A stretch of DNA of 64,000 nt from Hyperoplus lanceolatus (Eukaryota; Chordata; Actinopteri; Uranoscopiformes; Ammodytidae). The DNA is taken from contig CM049395.1 of the NCBI GenBank assembly GCA_026929865.2, positions 11,293,001 through 11,357,000 of the forward strand. The letters are read 5' to 3'. A program made the translations under genes and the position numbers. This document shows, in pieces, positions 49,492-63,485 of the stretch; the stretch's first letter is position 1; each line of letters starts with the position of its first letter. The notes under the pieces are model-generated. The model was not told the DNA's origin, ran no database searches, and saw only the letters and a list, made by a program, of their open reading frames with translations.

Positions 49492-52400
49492 ATGTCGACC
49501 CGGGCTCTACGAAGGCTCCGCGGCAAACAGCGGGGTCAGGAGGCCTTGGACCTCGGGGATATAACTTCAGGAGACAGCCCGGAGGAGTTGGCTTCTGCCA
49601 CGGGGGAAGAGGAGCAGCTGGACGACACGGCTAATGTTTCTCCCCCGTCCAGCAACAGGAAAGCCAACAGCCGAAAGGCAAAGAAAAACAAAGCTCAGAA
49701 AAATATCAGCAACATCTATGAATTGGTGAGGGTACTGTTGAATTCACCGAGGTTCCGTTAGTATGTGTTTTACAGCTTGACACGTCTGTCTGTCTGTCTG
49801 TCTGTTGGGGCGAGCTTTCTGTTTATGGACCATGCTAACACAGGCTTGGCTAGCTAGTCGTGTGGCGTTAGCTCATCTCTCAGCTTATTTAATCAAACTT
49901 GGAGACACTAAACTGTAGGTTAAAGTGAGATAAAAACATCTCATTACAACTTCGCTGGGAAGATAGTAGAAATGTTAATAAGAAAGGTTGCGTGTACTTT
50001 TCAAAATGACAGCATGTTTAGCAGCCTTGACTTCGAATTATTTAGCTGACACACAACGGCGACGTGTAACTAAATGTTGCTCAGGATGCAATTGATAAGT
50101 AAACAGACTTATCTATAAATGTCTGGACGGATGTGGATGTTCAAAACGAATAATGACAAGTTGATTCTTACTGGCCTTGCCCTTGATAACATCTATACAG
50201 AATATATTAATACTTAGATTGTAAGCCTGTGATACATGGCTCATCATATTAAAGGGTCTTAGAAAATAATTACGGACTGTAATGAAGCTACGAAACAAAG
50301 GATAGCTGGAAATCAAAACAATAATGCGTTTTTCAGTTGTTCAAGTTACTATTAGTTCCGACACAGTGTCAGTATCTTAGGTCATATCAGTTATCGCAAT
50401 GTTAAACTCGTTATTTGAATGATCTGTTTATTCCCTTTCTTGTCATCTTGAACACAACTAGTCAATGAGAAGTGGTTGGCATTGGATTGTTGTAAACATA
50501 ACTTGATTTTGAGAACTGACGTTGTCCTCATGTTGGAAATCACACAAACGTCTGTGCAAATTTCCATCTAGCTAGGCATTTTTCAAAACTAACTATAAGC
50601 AATGCTGTTCTTAATTCCCTACGTTACCAATTTTTGCATTTTGACTAGATCTGTGATCCAGACAACGACACAGAGAACCTCTTGGCTGATGAAGAGGCAG
50701 AGAAAGCTGATGGCAGTGAAACGGGCAGCAGGGATATTGAAAATGATGGACACGTTGAGCAACTAGATCCAAAGCAAGAGGAAGAGTCTACAAAGGTAAA
50801 CATACAGAAATGTGAGAAGGATGTATTTCTGTCATCCTCTGATTGGACTATACTATTGCATTAATCTACATGTACAGTACATCTATGCATGGTATTAAAC
50901 TGTCCTCTCTCTTTTTTCCAGAAGTCTACGTCTGGAGACAGAGTTAAAAAGAAGAAGAAAAAGAAGAAGACAAAAGTCACATCGGAAAATGGACAGGTGC
51001 GTTTATTGATAAATGTTTTTTTTGAAAAGACATTGGCAGAAACTATGATATACATGATAATATACCTTTGTTCTATGAATGAATGATCATCTTGTTACTT
51101 ATTTATATTTTTGTTGCTGAAACAGGCGGTACCAGACGATAACATTGACTTATTGCTGGAGAACCTGGAGCGGTCCAACGGTCTGAGTTTGCAGAATGAG
51201 GACTGTGGATGCTCTGACAGAAGAGCAGTGCTGCATGTGGAGCACAGGTGAGGAGACCAACCATGTAGTCAAAACAATGTGATTCAGATCAGTGAGTGAG
51301 TGGCCTCGCTTACTCTACATTTTTCTGTGATTCCTTATTGCTACCATACGATGGCGCTTGGATCACACAAGAAAAGCAAACTATTTGGAGGCTGACTGTC
51401 ACCACCACAGTGAATCAACAATAAGAAATAAGAAACTTCCCATAACATGTTGCACACATGGCCACACAGCCAGTGGTGTCAGAGCAGGCCATTTCAATTT
51501 GTTGTCAAGGGCAAATTAGCTGTGTTGATTGTGAACCATAGGGACCTTGTTTGCCACCATTTTTGTTTGCGGACAGAACATACAGTTAAACACGTTTAAG
51601 TTAATTTAGCAGTTTACAGTCACAAACTATGAGGCCTTTGACCCGTATTGCATACCACCATGTATGATCACTTAGTTACTAAAACTGGCCTTCCATTTAT
51701 ACTGTTTGTTCAGAATGGTATCCAACCAACTTGTCTCTGGAAAGTCACAGGAAAATAATGGCAGACTTGTGGCTTGATTAGTGTTGTAGAGTCTGGCCCG
51801 GTGATGGATTGTCCAAAATAACTAAATCAAAGAGTTTCTACGTTTCCACGTGCAATGTGTTTTCCTCAGTTGGCACACATTATGGTGTAGCCTGTCAAGA
51901 GCTGAATCTCATTTTCTTTGTCATTTCATTAGGAATCTCAACTCGGAGACGGAGCTGAAACGATATTTCGGGGCTCGAGCTGTTCAAGGGAATCAAAGGT
52001 AAAAAAAATTAGCAAAATATTTGTGTTTAGATTTAAACTGCCCACACCCTCTGTATTTGTACATTATAACAATATATTGTGTTTTCCCCCTTTCAGACCT
52101 CGACAGAGAAACAGACAGTTTCACCGTAGCACCTGGATGACCAATCCTAAGGACAGCTGGGCTCGCTTCAGCCGTCCAGGTACGCTTTTCATCTGAGTTA
52201 TAGTTGGTCCTTGTTTTTGTTTTTTTTCTTCTTTAATAAAGATGGATTTCTTTGACTCCACATTTTCTCTTAAGATGACAAATAAAAAACATCAGAAGGA
52301 CGCGTCATTGTGTACACACAATCTTTTTTTGTTAGTTGTTCATACTAAGATTAGATTATTCATGTAAATGTCAATTTACATTAGGTAGTTAATAAGAGTG

Positions 52401-55400
52401 ACAAAAATCGCTCAGACTGTCCCTTCATTGTGAAGCTCGAGCCTATAGATATATTGGTAATTTTCTATGACTGGAATGGTTATTTATGAAATTCTAACCT
52501 TATAAGCATATTAGACGTTTTTATACTTTGTTGTGGAGTAGAAGTGTGGTGTACTCTTGCTTATTCAGTTCTATTAACTCGTAAAACATATATCTTCAGC
52601 TTGAATCACCCTATTATGTGGTTGATTCATGTGTTGTTGTTCTCTACTGTGCTCGACCTCTCCACAGGAATCTCGATGTCTCTACTGCAGTCAAAGGACG
52701 GCCTTCAGTACTTCACGTTCGAGCACGTGCGGGAATATCAACAAGTACAGTTCAAGTTCCTGGATGCTGTGGAGTCCATGGACCCCAACAACATTGTGGT
52801 AAGAAAGGCATCCTCTGCTGTCAATAGTTTGGTGATGATCTAGTTATATATTTCAAATGGGGCATCCTCAGTATCGATGTCCAAGAGATAGTAAGTTTGC
52901 GTTTAGTCCTAAGGAGAACTGCAGGGTTGAAATTCTGTTTTCGCAGCTGTAGTTAGAATGTTGAATTTTGTAGTGTTGTTTTTCATTCAGACTTCAGAAT
53001 TGGTTTTAGACCCAATTTCCATAACATGTTTGTTGGTGTGTTTTACCAACGGCATTGAATTATCCATGATGATACTATTGTGTTTCTGCATACATATTGA
53101 TACATCTACTTAGGACAATGGCAGTTTGTCGGCACGTGCATGTAAACACACTGACATGCAAGATAGTGTGACAAAGACCACATGAACGGTGTGCATGCGT
53201 TTTTCCTCTTAAAGTTTGACAGGTCTTGTATTGTAATTTAGCTGTTGAAGGCAGTCCATCTCTCTCAATGTGACCACTGTATCTCCTCTTTGTCCACCCC
53301 CAGGCCCTGCTACAGCTTAACCCTTACCACATCGATTGCTTGCTGCAGCTCTCTGACGTCTGCCGCATCCAGGAGGATCAGGAGATGGCCAGGGACCTCA
53401 TCGGTGAGGGTCATGTGTTAAACTGTGAATGTGTTCAGGGCCCCTTCAGTGTTCCACAAAACAGTAGGCCTATCAACTTCATATTTACCAGAATCAGTTT
53501 TTAAGATCACCTGATTCGTGTGGCTTGAAGGCAAACTGACACCATTAGGTATTTTGAGTAAATGACTATGATTCCTGACTTTGAAGGACAGTGGCTCAGG
53601 TGGTAGAGCAGGTCGGCCAATGATCAAAGGGTTGGCGGTTCTATCCCCTCCCTGCCAATGCCGTGTCATGGTTGTTGCGTCCTTGCGACCTTGCCTCGTG
53701 TGAATGTCAATAGTTAGCCTGCTATCGTTGTACATGTGTGTGTGAATGGTAACGTGTAAATGTGAACAGATCTCCCTTGTAAAAGAGTCTGCGGTCTCAA
53801 TGGAGTTTACCTGTATAAATAAAAGGGTTAAACTTTATTTTCAGGTTTTTACAAAATGTTCAACCTAGGAGTTACTGGTCTGGGACTGAATTTTAAGTTC
53901 TGTTATTTTCCTGGTTGAAAAAGAGCCAGCTTTAGCTCCTTCTATTCTGTTTTTTTAGATGCCAACCAGTTTGTGTCATAGACATGCAATATCACAGTCT
54001 TTCTTCAGACATTAATAGCCTTGTAAACTCCCAAGTTTGTTTAGAAGACAAGGCGTATACTGTGTATTTGTTAATATTGGCTCACCGCTCAATTTCCGCC
54101 CTACAAGGATAATTTATTAATTGGTGCATGAAAATTAGCTTTGCCCTTTCAATTTCACGCATATTTAATGTTGCAAAAGAATCTGCAAGATTTGGTATTC
54201 CTGTTATAAATGATATACATCCATATATTTTATTGGACTACATGTCATCATAAAAAATATCAGGAATGGACCACATCTTTTACTGTATAATGTTGTCTCT
54301 AACGTTTTGAGTTTGTAAGCAGTAGCATGACGGCAACCAAATCACCCTAGTACTTATGATAAATAAGGTTATCCGGTTTTGGTAAAATGCACCATATACG
54401 TGTAGAGTATGTGTGAAGGTCATCCTTACATTTAACAGCCAAAAATAGTTTAAAAAAAAAAAGTACAGCTGAAAGGAACTCGGTTGACAGTCATAACCAT
54501 GCACATCCACACTGTAAGACAATCTCAAAGCTACAGTTTAATCATCGTTGCTGGACCCTTAGTACATTGTTAATCAGCAAAACGCCCATTGTTTCACAAT
54601 CAAAGTTCATACTGGAGGAATACATTAAAGCAGCAACGAGTAACATTTAAATATCTTTTAAACAGCCTCATGTTTCCTCTCATTATCATAAATTACCTTT
54701 AACAGCAAACGAGACCATCTGTGCAAAGAAAGACTTTTTTATATAGTTTTTATTACTGCATTTGATCTGGTCGTACACCCAGTCCGATTTTCGGTTCACG
54801 CGTGCATGCTCTATGGTCACATATCCGTATTGGTCGCAGATTTCAGTGCGGCGCAGGAACGCGATTTGAGAAGCCTATGGCTCCAGGTGAGGGAAGGGGA
54901 GCGGGAGCCTTGTTTGAGACAGTTGTTTGTTCATAATGACTGATAATGGGGCTGAACCATCAAAGAAAAAAAATAAAATGCAATGAAGAAAAGCTAAAAG
55001 GGAGAGTGATAGGCGGGCGGGAGGGCGTTGCCAAGCAACGTATACACAATTTCACGCAGTGAACCTAGACTGCAGTGTTTACTCCTAAATGAATGAGCGG
55101 TAGCCTACCAAAACAAATTTTACTTTGCCTCACCAGCATCATCAGATGACCATTATTCATCTGAAATAGTCATTATTTACAACATAAACACATTACCTCA
55201 TCGTGATCCATACTAACTAACTGCCATCTCTCTTTCATTCGCTTGGTGTGAGGACACGGACTCGTTCAGCTCCGTGAGAGGTGACAATGCATCAACTCAT
55301 TGCAATCAGGTGTGTTTAGCACTTACTGCCATTAGTTGATGCTGTGTCACCCATAGACTCACAGAGCCGAAAAGAGTCCGGTGCCCTCCACACTTTCAAC

Positions 55401-58400
55401 ACACGGACACGCACCATATTGCTTCCTGATTATTTGAATCTTGCACTCCCTGCACGAGCTAGAAAACAGCTTCACGACAGCTGGCGTCGTTAAAATACTA
55501 CCGCTTTTGTTCAAAGGTGTCGCCAACGTGCCGACTTACTCGTAGTGGCTTTAACAAAAATAATTTGTTTCAATCCCTGTTGTATCTAATAACACGAGAC
55601 AGACACAATACAGAGCCTGTTTACTTCTGGTCTTTGTGATGGTTGATGATGTCAAGCCATAACGGACACAGTCCAGCTCATGCAATCATGTAACGCTGTG
55701 TTTACTACTGCTTTTTTGTACACACCCAGTTTGCACACGCTTCAGTTCTAATGTTTCATATTTGTTTTTATTGATGAATATATATTGTTTTTCAGAGAGG
55801 GCCTTGTACAGCTTCGAGTGCGCTTTTCACCCTTTGTTCAGTCTGACCTCAGGGGCCAGCAGGCTTGATTATCTGAGATCAGAGAACAGGTTGGTTGTTT
55901 CCTTTTCCTCCTTATTTGCTTTTGAGGCATCAGCGGGACCCTAGATTATAGTATGTAGATAAAGTTGTGATTGAAAGACTTAATTCAATTTGTGAATACT
56001 CTCGTATCTGCAGGGCATTCTATCTGGCTCTTTATAAGCACATGATGTTCCTGGAGAAGAGAGGATGCCCACGGACAGCTTTGGAGTTCTGCAAACTGAT
56101 CCTGAGGTACAGAAAGAAACGCAGGAGTAATGAGACAGACCAGATATTGAGTTAAAGGGGAACGTACTGCATGCTCACTGGGATTGTGATGCACCTCTAT
56201 TCGTGCAGTTACGGTAGCAGCACACTCCCGCACCTTTTTGGCGTGCTTTCACAGTTATCTACAGAACTGCTGATAAAAACAACTACACGGTTTGCAATGT
56301 ATTTGAAGGAAGGATATACATACATGCACACAGACAGACACACACACACAGAGGTCTCACTTTATAGTTTGATTTATACATAAAAGAAACACACTTCTCC
56401 AATTAAAGGTTGACTAATAACATTTTCATTCAGACCTATACCGAAAGAAGTAAATTGTTATCTTGTCATCACACTGAAATATTGCCTATGGTTTCATGGA
56501 TTGCTTGCTAAATAACTTAAATTAAGTTAACCACCAACAGCAGTCAACAGAATAATTCTGGTCAAGCACAGGAGAGAGTCAAAAAGTGAAATTTCTTCTG
56601 CTGTGTGAGATTTATATCACCTTTTTATACCGAGCAGATTGCAAAAGTGTGACGACTTAATACAATTATTTATGAGGCATCTTGTGCCCGTCTTGTTTTT
56701 CTAATATGTTTGATTTAAATACAAATGATAAAACTATTTAGACTGCCAATACAATCCATTATCTGCTTACATTTTATTACATACCATATAGGGGTGGGAA
56801 TCTCTTGGCACCTCACGATTCGATCCGATTCAGAGGTCAACGATTCGATTCAAAATCGGTTTTCAATGCAAAACATTTTTTATGTACATACCCATGTGTG
56901 AATTTCAAAAATATATTTATATGCACATCTGAGTTTGCTACTCGGAGTTTGCTAATCACTTCCTACTTTTGTGATGATCATTAAAGACAATCAACAGATG
57001 AATTGCCTTCTCTAATATTGTATTAAGAGAAAAGCTTTTCTTGTCACAAATATGACTTTCTATGAACAGTGCAATAATCAATGCAGCTTGCATTTCAACA
57101 CAATAAAAACTAAACCGATTCAGTTTTATTTTATTTCTAATCTCATAAATCATGTTTCTATAGGATTTCTATTCTATTATCTATTATTTTCTATGTCATT
57201 TCAACACATTGTACAAAAAGTATGGCTTGGAATTCAGCTCTCATACAAAAACGAAAACAGAGATAAAGCCGGTGCAGGTCATGGGTTTGCTGCTCTCAGC
57301 CCTTTTGAAGCCACTTTGGAAACAACTCGCACATGTGTGGTGCGCATGCGCAATGGTGCAGGAAGTTTTAGTATTTACAAAAAAAAATAAAAAATCGATT
57401 AGTAACTTTTCTGAATCGATTCAGAATCGTCCGAGAGAGAATCGATATTAATTGGAAAATCTATTTTTTTTTCCCACCCCTAATACCCTAACACCTCCCA
57501 TACCATGTTGGTACAGAGACCACTTAAATAAGGCTTAATGCCTGGGCTGTTCCTACGCACTGCTGCTGGCGTCACTCCTCCATACATAGATTGAGTTTTA
57601 TAACTTAACCCATATAACCATCAGTGCTTATCTATCATTTTCATCAAACTCTGGCTTCCTGACATTGTGACAGCTATGTTCTGGACATTTTTTAAAGCAG
57701 CAGTGTGAGAATTAAATCTGACAGCTGTACTGTCGCTCTCCATCCAGCCGTGACTAAATAATTTTAAGCTTAAAATAGCAACGTGATTGCTAACAGAATC
57801 TTAACAGAAACACAGTTTGAAAAAGTGACTCGCATTTGATCTGATCAACACTGTCAGTCCACTGTTTATTCCCTTGTTTTTCCAAAGCCATGCCCCCTCA
57901 GATAGTGTTACATGTATTGTGCTGGATTTTCAAGGAAACCTGAAAGGTGAGAAGATATTCACTGTATTTGACACAAAAAGTGATTTTGACAACAAGCATT
58001 CTCCAGAATCACTGACTGCGCCTTTAAAACATACTAATACATATTATATTCTACTTCTATTAACTCTGTTCTGATGCCAATACACTGTACCTTTTTTAAG
58101 ATGGTCAGATGCCCCTACATCAAAATGAACTAAAAACTGAAAGCAAAAAGCAGAGCAGTGAGGTTTGAGATCCCATCTGGTTTTATTGTAACACACATTG
58201 CTTTCTATGAACAGAACTGTGTTTCCCACTGCTGTTGGGTAGTACTCTGTTTTTTTTTGGTCAGGTGTCTATAATAACCACTTGCTTGTTGTCCTCTGTT
58301 TTCCTTTTTTTTATTAGTTTAGACCCAGACTCTGACCCACTCTGCATGCTCCTGCTCATTGATTTCCTGACGCTGCGATCCAGAGAGTACCAGTCACTCC

Positions 58401-61400
58401 TCCAGTTATATCAGGACTGGGAGGTAAAGTCTGCTAATATATACATGTGTCTGTGTGAAAGTGATTCAGCCGTTATTAAACTTTTTTTAGTCTAACGCAG
58501 ATTTATTTTTATTTTTTTTCTGTTTTTAGGAACACAAGAATCTCTCCCAGCTGCCAAACTTTGCGTTCTCCACTGCACTTTGCCATTTCCATCTCAGTCA
58601 GCAGGACGAGATGGACCCTGAAGAAAGTGAGAAAGAGAGACAGAAAGCTGACCTGATGCTGCAGAACGCTCTCATCATGTTCCCTGGAGGTCAGACTCCC
58701 ACTAAAGAACCACTGTCTGCCACTATACCAATATTTTTTATATGATTTCTAATTCTAATTTCATTTCCATCTGCGTCAAGGAAGTTGTGGATGTGTATGT
58801 TTTTTTTTTACTGAAGTTTGTTTCTGTAAATATATTTTCTGCAGTCTTGATGCCTCTGCTGGATCTGTGTACTGTGCAGCCAGATGCCTCCGTCTCCTCC
58901 CATGCCTTCTTCGGCCCAATGAGTCAGATAGGGTAATGTAATGCTCCCTGTTTTGTTTTTATAAGCAGTTGCAAAACCAGTGCACTTAAATGAACTCCAT
59001 GACATGAATAAAGCGTTGTATCTTTGATTTTTGATTACCGTCAACCCATTAACCATACATAATGCATTATTTTACGCTTGAATGCTTTTCAATGCCTATC
59101 TTTGTACTCATTTCGTAACCTTTTCAGCTTTTTTCTGATATGTCTTTGCTCCATCTCTTCTACCCCTACCGTCTGTCTGCAGGCAGCCCCCGGCCCTGTC
59201 TGAACTGACCTCTCTGTACGTGGGCAGGACGTGCAGCCTGTGGAGGGAGGCGGCGGTGATGCTGTGGTTGGAAGAGTCTGTCAAAGAGGTGCTGCGTCGA
59301 GTCGATGCCAAAGATCCTCTGGTGGACGACTGCCAAAACAAGTGAGATTTCAATACGTTCTGCTGTTCCATGTTTTCTTTCCGAATAAATTCTACTACAT
59401 TACAGACTTTCCCCTTTTTTATCCCTGTGTTTCAGGCGGAAGCAGAGGTACCAGAGTGCGCCCAGGAACATCCACCGGCACGTCCTCCTCTCTGAGATCA
59501 AAGAAGCCGCCGCAAGCCTGCCTCTAGTGAGAAACCATCACACAGAACACAATTCACTGTATCCACAACATACTCAATGCACTCACCAGTAGACACTGCA
59601 GGTGTGAAAGGAGGAAGCAGGATCAACATCTTGTCTACTTTCCTATTCACCCCGTACAGTTTTCTAAATATCCTCACAAGCCAGAGGAATTTCACACTTC
59701 ATGAAACATGTTGACTCCCAGTCCCTGAGGTCCCAGCGTGAGATTGTTTTGATACAGTGTTTATGAGTCAATGTTCCAGTAGTCCATGATAATGTTTTTT
59801 ATTAAATTATATTATTGTTTAGTTACTTCTATTACAGTATACAAACAACCAGTTGTTAGATTAAGCCAACAAATCCTTTTATGGAAAATCAATTTATTTT
59901 ACTTTGAAAAGAGAAAGGCCAGACATATCCTGTAATGTGATTAACTTGTGTGATTTTGTCTGGCTTGTGACTGCCTGAAGTCATCATGTTCTGCAAATAG
60001 TGCAGCTGCAGACAAAATGTATAGCAGTAGTCAGGCAAGGAAGGATATATTTGAATATTTTAAGTATTGAACATACTGTATATGGAGAATTGGAACAGAT
60101 AATTACCAATGATTGCCTCTCATCTTGTTTACTTGTCTGATACTCAGGAGGTGACCAGTCAGCCAGTGATGGGCTTTGACCCTCTGCCTCCACTGGACTC
60201 TGTGACATCCTACACCCGACCAGAGAGGCAGCATGTCGGAGCAACCAACGAGAGCACATTGTCGCTCTTCTTCCGGTCTTTGCTTCCGAACTTCAACCTT
60301 CAGGTGAGTTGCGTGAATGAGTGGGTGCGAGATATAGATTTGGATGGGAAAAATGTAATTGATTTGGGGTCTTACAGTGCATGGGGTTAAAAAAAGAGCT
60401 GCCAAGTTTTATCCATGAGTTAAAAAAAAAAAAAAGCTGTTTCAAATATTCTAAAGGCAAATACACCATGTAACTTAGTTATATTATCATGCCGTGAATC
60501 TCAACTATAAGTGGGGACACTGTAAATTGTGTTAATTGAAAGGTTAACTATTATTGAAATAACACACAGAGATGCACCCTATTTAGTAGCAGTGCTGGGG
60601 GACACATTGACCATATTAACATGAACAGTAAGTAAACATCATAAACCAATTGTGCATTATCAGATAAAAGCCCTTATTGCATTATGAGAAATCGGATAAA
60701 TGCAGCTCCAGCTTTATGCCCAATATTCAATTTTTTCTTTGGCTTATGTAAACCGTTATACAAGTTTATTTCATTGTTTTACGGTTGCTCATGTGTAAAA
60801 ACGTACTGGTGCTAATTGTCATCTTGTTGGGGGGGGGGGCTATCAGAACATCATTCATTGCATCACATAGTTTCACAAACGCTCTCTGTGACATTCTGAA
60901 ATGATCTCTCCATTCGCGATGTGAAAATTCCATGAGCACCACTCTCTCTTACCAGTCCCTGCTCCTACCTACCACCACTTGATTTCTTTCCAGTTATCTG
61001 ATTATTGTGGTTCTATAAACGTATGGCTAGAAAATCTATGACATTTTCCTACACACATCCCTGACTGAAAAACGTATGGTTACAACGTATGGTTACAACG
61101 TATGGTTACAACGTATGGTTACAACGTATGGTTACAACGTATGGTTACAACGTATGGTTACAACGTATGGTTACAACGTATGGTTACAACGTATGGTTAC
61201 CCTCACAGGACGAGAAGAGTAAAATATCGAAGAAGCCGTATGGCCTGAATGCTACATTTGATTTTCTCCACTAATCGTGAAATAGTAGACAAAATCACTG
61301 AAGTCACTAAAGATACAATAACGGTAAAAACACTCGAGATGTGTACAGTTGTTTTGGGCCAGGAAGTTGCTCTCCCTTTGCTCATCGTGAAGTTTGAGGC

Positions 61401-63485
61401 CTATATTTATTCGTAATAAATGTATAAAGCCAAGTCATCAAGTTCACCTTCCAATAAAGATTGTTTGACTTTTTTATTTTGATTGCCACTCATATTTACA
61501 GAACAAAATATTTCGGAGCATGGAGCATTGATTTTGATGAATATAACTGTCAATCTATCAACTCACTTCGGTCGGTGATATAGATAGGATAGAATAGATC
61601 ACAGAGTTATTTTCGGTCCATATATTCCCCAGCAACGAATGAGTGTTTGCTCGTTCCGCTCATTTACTCCACAGTATTTGCCTTACCCCTTGTTCCAGTG
61701 GAATGAACTGCAGTTTGGTGAACATTGTGTAATAGTGGACAAATTCAAAGGGAGACCATATGGCGACAAATGTATTTTCGTAAGGCGGTGACTGAAAGAC
61801 TGTAGGCTTCAGTTTGCGTCCTATCTCCTAGCAACAGTCAACGTAGGTTTTCTTTGCACCATGAAGAAGCAGCAGCAGCAGCAGCAGCAGTAGTAGTTGT
61901 AAGTACCAAAACCTAAATAAACCTTAATCATAACGAGGTGGCAGGTCAGAAAAGCACCATATGAGGAAAGGCACTTATAAACAAATTTTGCTGTTTGGGT
62001 ATTAGGAATGGTGGTAAATCCAAGGACACACCTTTTTGGACTGATTTTGATTTGCAGTATTTGGTTCTGAGATAAATGTAGGGCTGACGAGGCTATGTGA
62101 CTTTTAAGCATCTCAAATAAGTAATGTTACAAAGATAAAACAGGACGATTGCATGTTATTTGGAGGCTTAATCTTTGCATAATATCTCAGAGCTGTACAA
62201 TAACACTTATACTCATGTCTATGTCAGCATATAGTATTATGTACACTATTTCAACCCTAATGGGACATTGACGGGTCAAATTCAACTTCGGTCATGAATT
62301 TAAAGCTATCCTGTTGCGCTATGGAGCAATATTGTTATTGAGTGGATGATATCCCTGTTTATTTTTATTATTATTTTTTTTTTTTATGTACATGTCCCAA
62401 AAAAGGTCCACTATGGATTGTGTGTTTAGCCACAGGGTGGATTGTAATTATTTCTGACTTGGGCACCCCTCAGTGGTAGCAATGTGCTTCACAAAATATT
62501 GCTTCCTATACCTTTCCTAAAGCAAGCAATAATTTTGTGAAGCAAATTGCTAGGGGTTTTAGATGACTGGGCAGAAGGCAACAAATAGACTAAACATGTT
62601 ACCACTGGCTTTTATTAAATTGTCTATAAACAAAGGCTATATAAACTAGGGAATAATGTAAAGACATCAAGCCTACTCCTGGGGCTGTTAAAGGATGCTG
62701 CTGGTCCTAGACCAAGGAGTCTGGTGTGTGTCCAAACCAGCGTAAACAAGGGGGCATTGATAAATGTATGATGTATGATTCTCTAAACATGAAACAGTGT
62801 GTACCAGCAGGGTATTATGAATGTGTTATCTTCTACATTGAGATACATATCAGGCACACCCAAACAGAAAACATCTTGTGGTTGAGTTGTAACTGTACAT
62901 GCTTCATTGTTTACAGATGGGGCATGTTTCCCATCAGGACAGTGCCTTCAATCATTTTATCCACTTATGGATCGGAAGGATACAATTTGTATATACAAGA
63001 AATATAATTAATACTGGGGAAGATATGCGATGTTACGTAACAAAAACTTGCTAGTGACATGTTTTTCCTACACATAACCATTGTAAAGTTTTCAGCACAA
63101 TGTTTCTAGATTCATCATAAAAGAAATGTGCGTTCACGATCTGCTTTTGCTGTTCAAACTCAGTGTTACCTTACTAAATAAAAAAATTCAAAATGTCAAA
63201 CTGCAACACTGACTTGTTCTTGCCAAATGCTTACATGGTACGTGCTTATGTAGATTCTGGATACCTGTGTGTGTGTGTGTATATATAAGTGTTGTGTTTT
63301 TTTTCTTTCTTTTCAAGGGTGGACTTAGGCAGGAGGACGACATGGAAGTGGCTCGAGCTGGCCAGGAGCTGAACCAAGAAGTCAATCGTCTAATGGTGGC
63401 CATGAGGGACATGCTGGCAAACATCAGGTTTCAGGAGCCACCCAGAGAGGACAACCCTTACAGAGACGAGGAGGAGTGGGACTGA
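49492..63485 (+). CDS. tcf25: Transcription factor 25 (NULP1)
   Basis: Seventeen exons join in phase to 690 residues against 676 in human: 49492-49725, 50649-50795, 50922-50996, 51126-51247, 51933-51998, 52097-52179, 52668-52798, 53304-53403, 55796-55889, 56014-56106, 58318-58423, 58530-58689, 58845-58932, 59183-59341, 59436-59526, 60148-60303, 63318-63485. It starts [20 protein letters not shown]; an in-frame ATG at 49405 is less likely by homology. A low-complexity acidic and lysine-rich N-terminal part (KKKKKKKT) is followed by [67 protein letters not shown] and [19 protein letters not shown] sequence, and it ends EEEWD. The family is reported as a transcriptional repressor and, as the Rqc1 orthologue, in ribosome-associated quality control. 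Nothing looks broken. Confidence 0.97.
53586..53833 (+). mobile_element. tRNA-derived SINE in tcf25 intron 8
   Basis: The head has tRNA-like boxes (GTGGCTCAGGTGGTAGAGCA and GGGTTGGCGGTTCTATCC) and the tail reads TTTACCTGTATAAATAAAAG. It is the same family as 13550-13829 in the opposite orientation. No convincing target duplication was found. Confidence 0.8.
54625..55554. mobile_element. TTAA-target element, copy B, uninterrupted
   Basis: The ends read TTAAAGCAGCAACGAGTAAC and, on minus, TTAAAGCCACTACGAGTAAG. At 930 bp it aligns with copy A in cyba intron 2 except for the 1.4 kb insert there. It lies in tcf25 intron 8 and has no transposase. Confidence 0.85.
56789..57482. mobile_element. Non-autonomous hAT element in tcf25 intron 10
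   Basis: The ends read TAGGGGTGGGAA and TTCCCACCCCTA. Flanks are ATACCATA (56781-56788) and ATACCCTA (57483-57490), an 8-bp target duplication with one change. Subterminal ATCGATT/AATCGAT-rich motifs fill both ends. The 694-bp interior has no transposase. Confidence 0.85.
61071..61200 (+). repeat. 13-bp minisatellite, ten copies
   Basis: The unit AACGTATGGTTAC repeats ten times without visible change, 130 bases in tcf25 intron 16. An open frame through it is an artefact of the repeat. Confidence 0.98.
61868..61892. repeat. (AGC)n trinucleotide repeat
   Basis: About eight AGC units in tcf25 intron 16, non-coding. Confidence 0.95.
62478..62552. repeat. Imperfect hairpin in tcf25 intron 16
   Basis: GTGCTTCACAAAAT at the left and ATTTTGTGAAGCA at the right pair as arms of roughly 25 bases with few mismatches, the loop being about 20 bases. 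It could be a tiny inverted-repeat element. Confidence 0.75.

Larger units (their letters stand above)
60304..63317. other. Large last intron of tcf25
   Basis: Three kilobases without an extra exon. Besides the minisatellite, AGC repeat and hairpin listed separately, nothing else was recognised. Confidence 0.6.

Noticed and set aside
61071..61200. Direct-repeat array considered as a CRISPR
   Set aside because: The units are contiguous 13-mers with no spacers, in a vertebrate intron.
61089..61274. Open frame with a regular Tyr-Gly-Tyr-Asn pattern
   Set aside because: It is the translation of the 13-bp minisatellite in a tcf25 intron, with no splice sites or homology.
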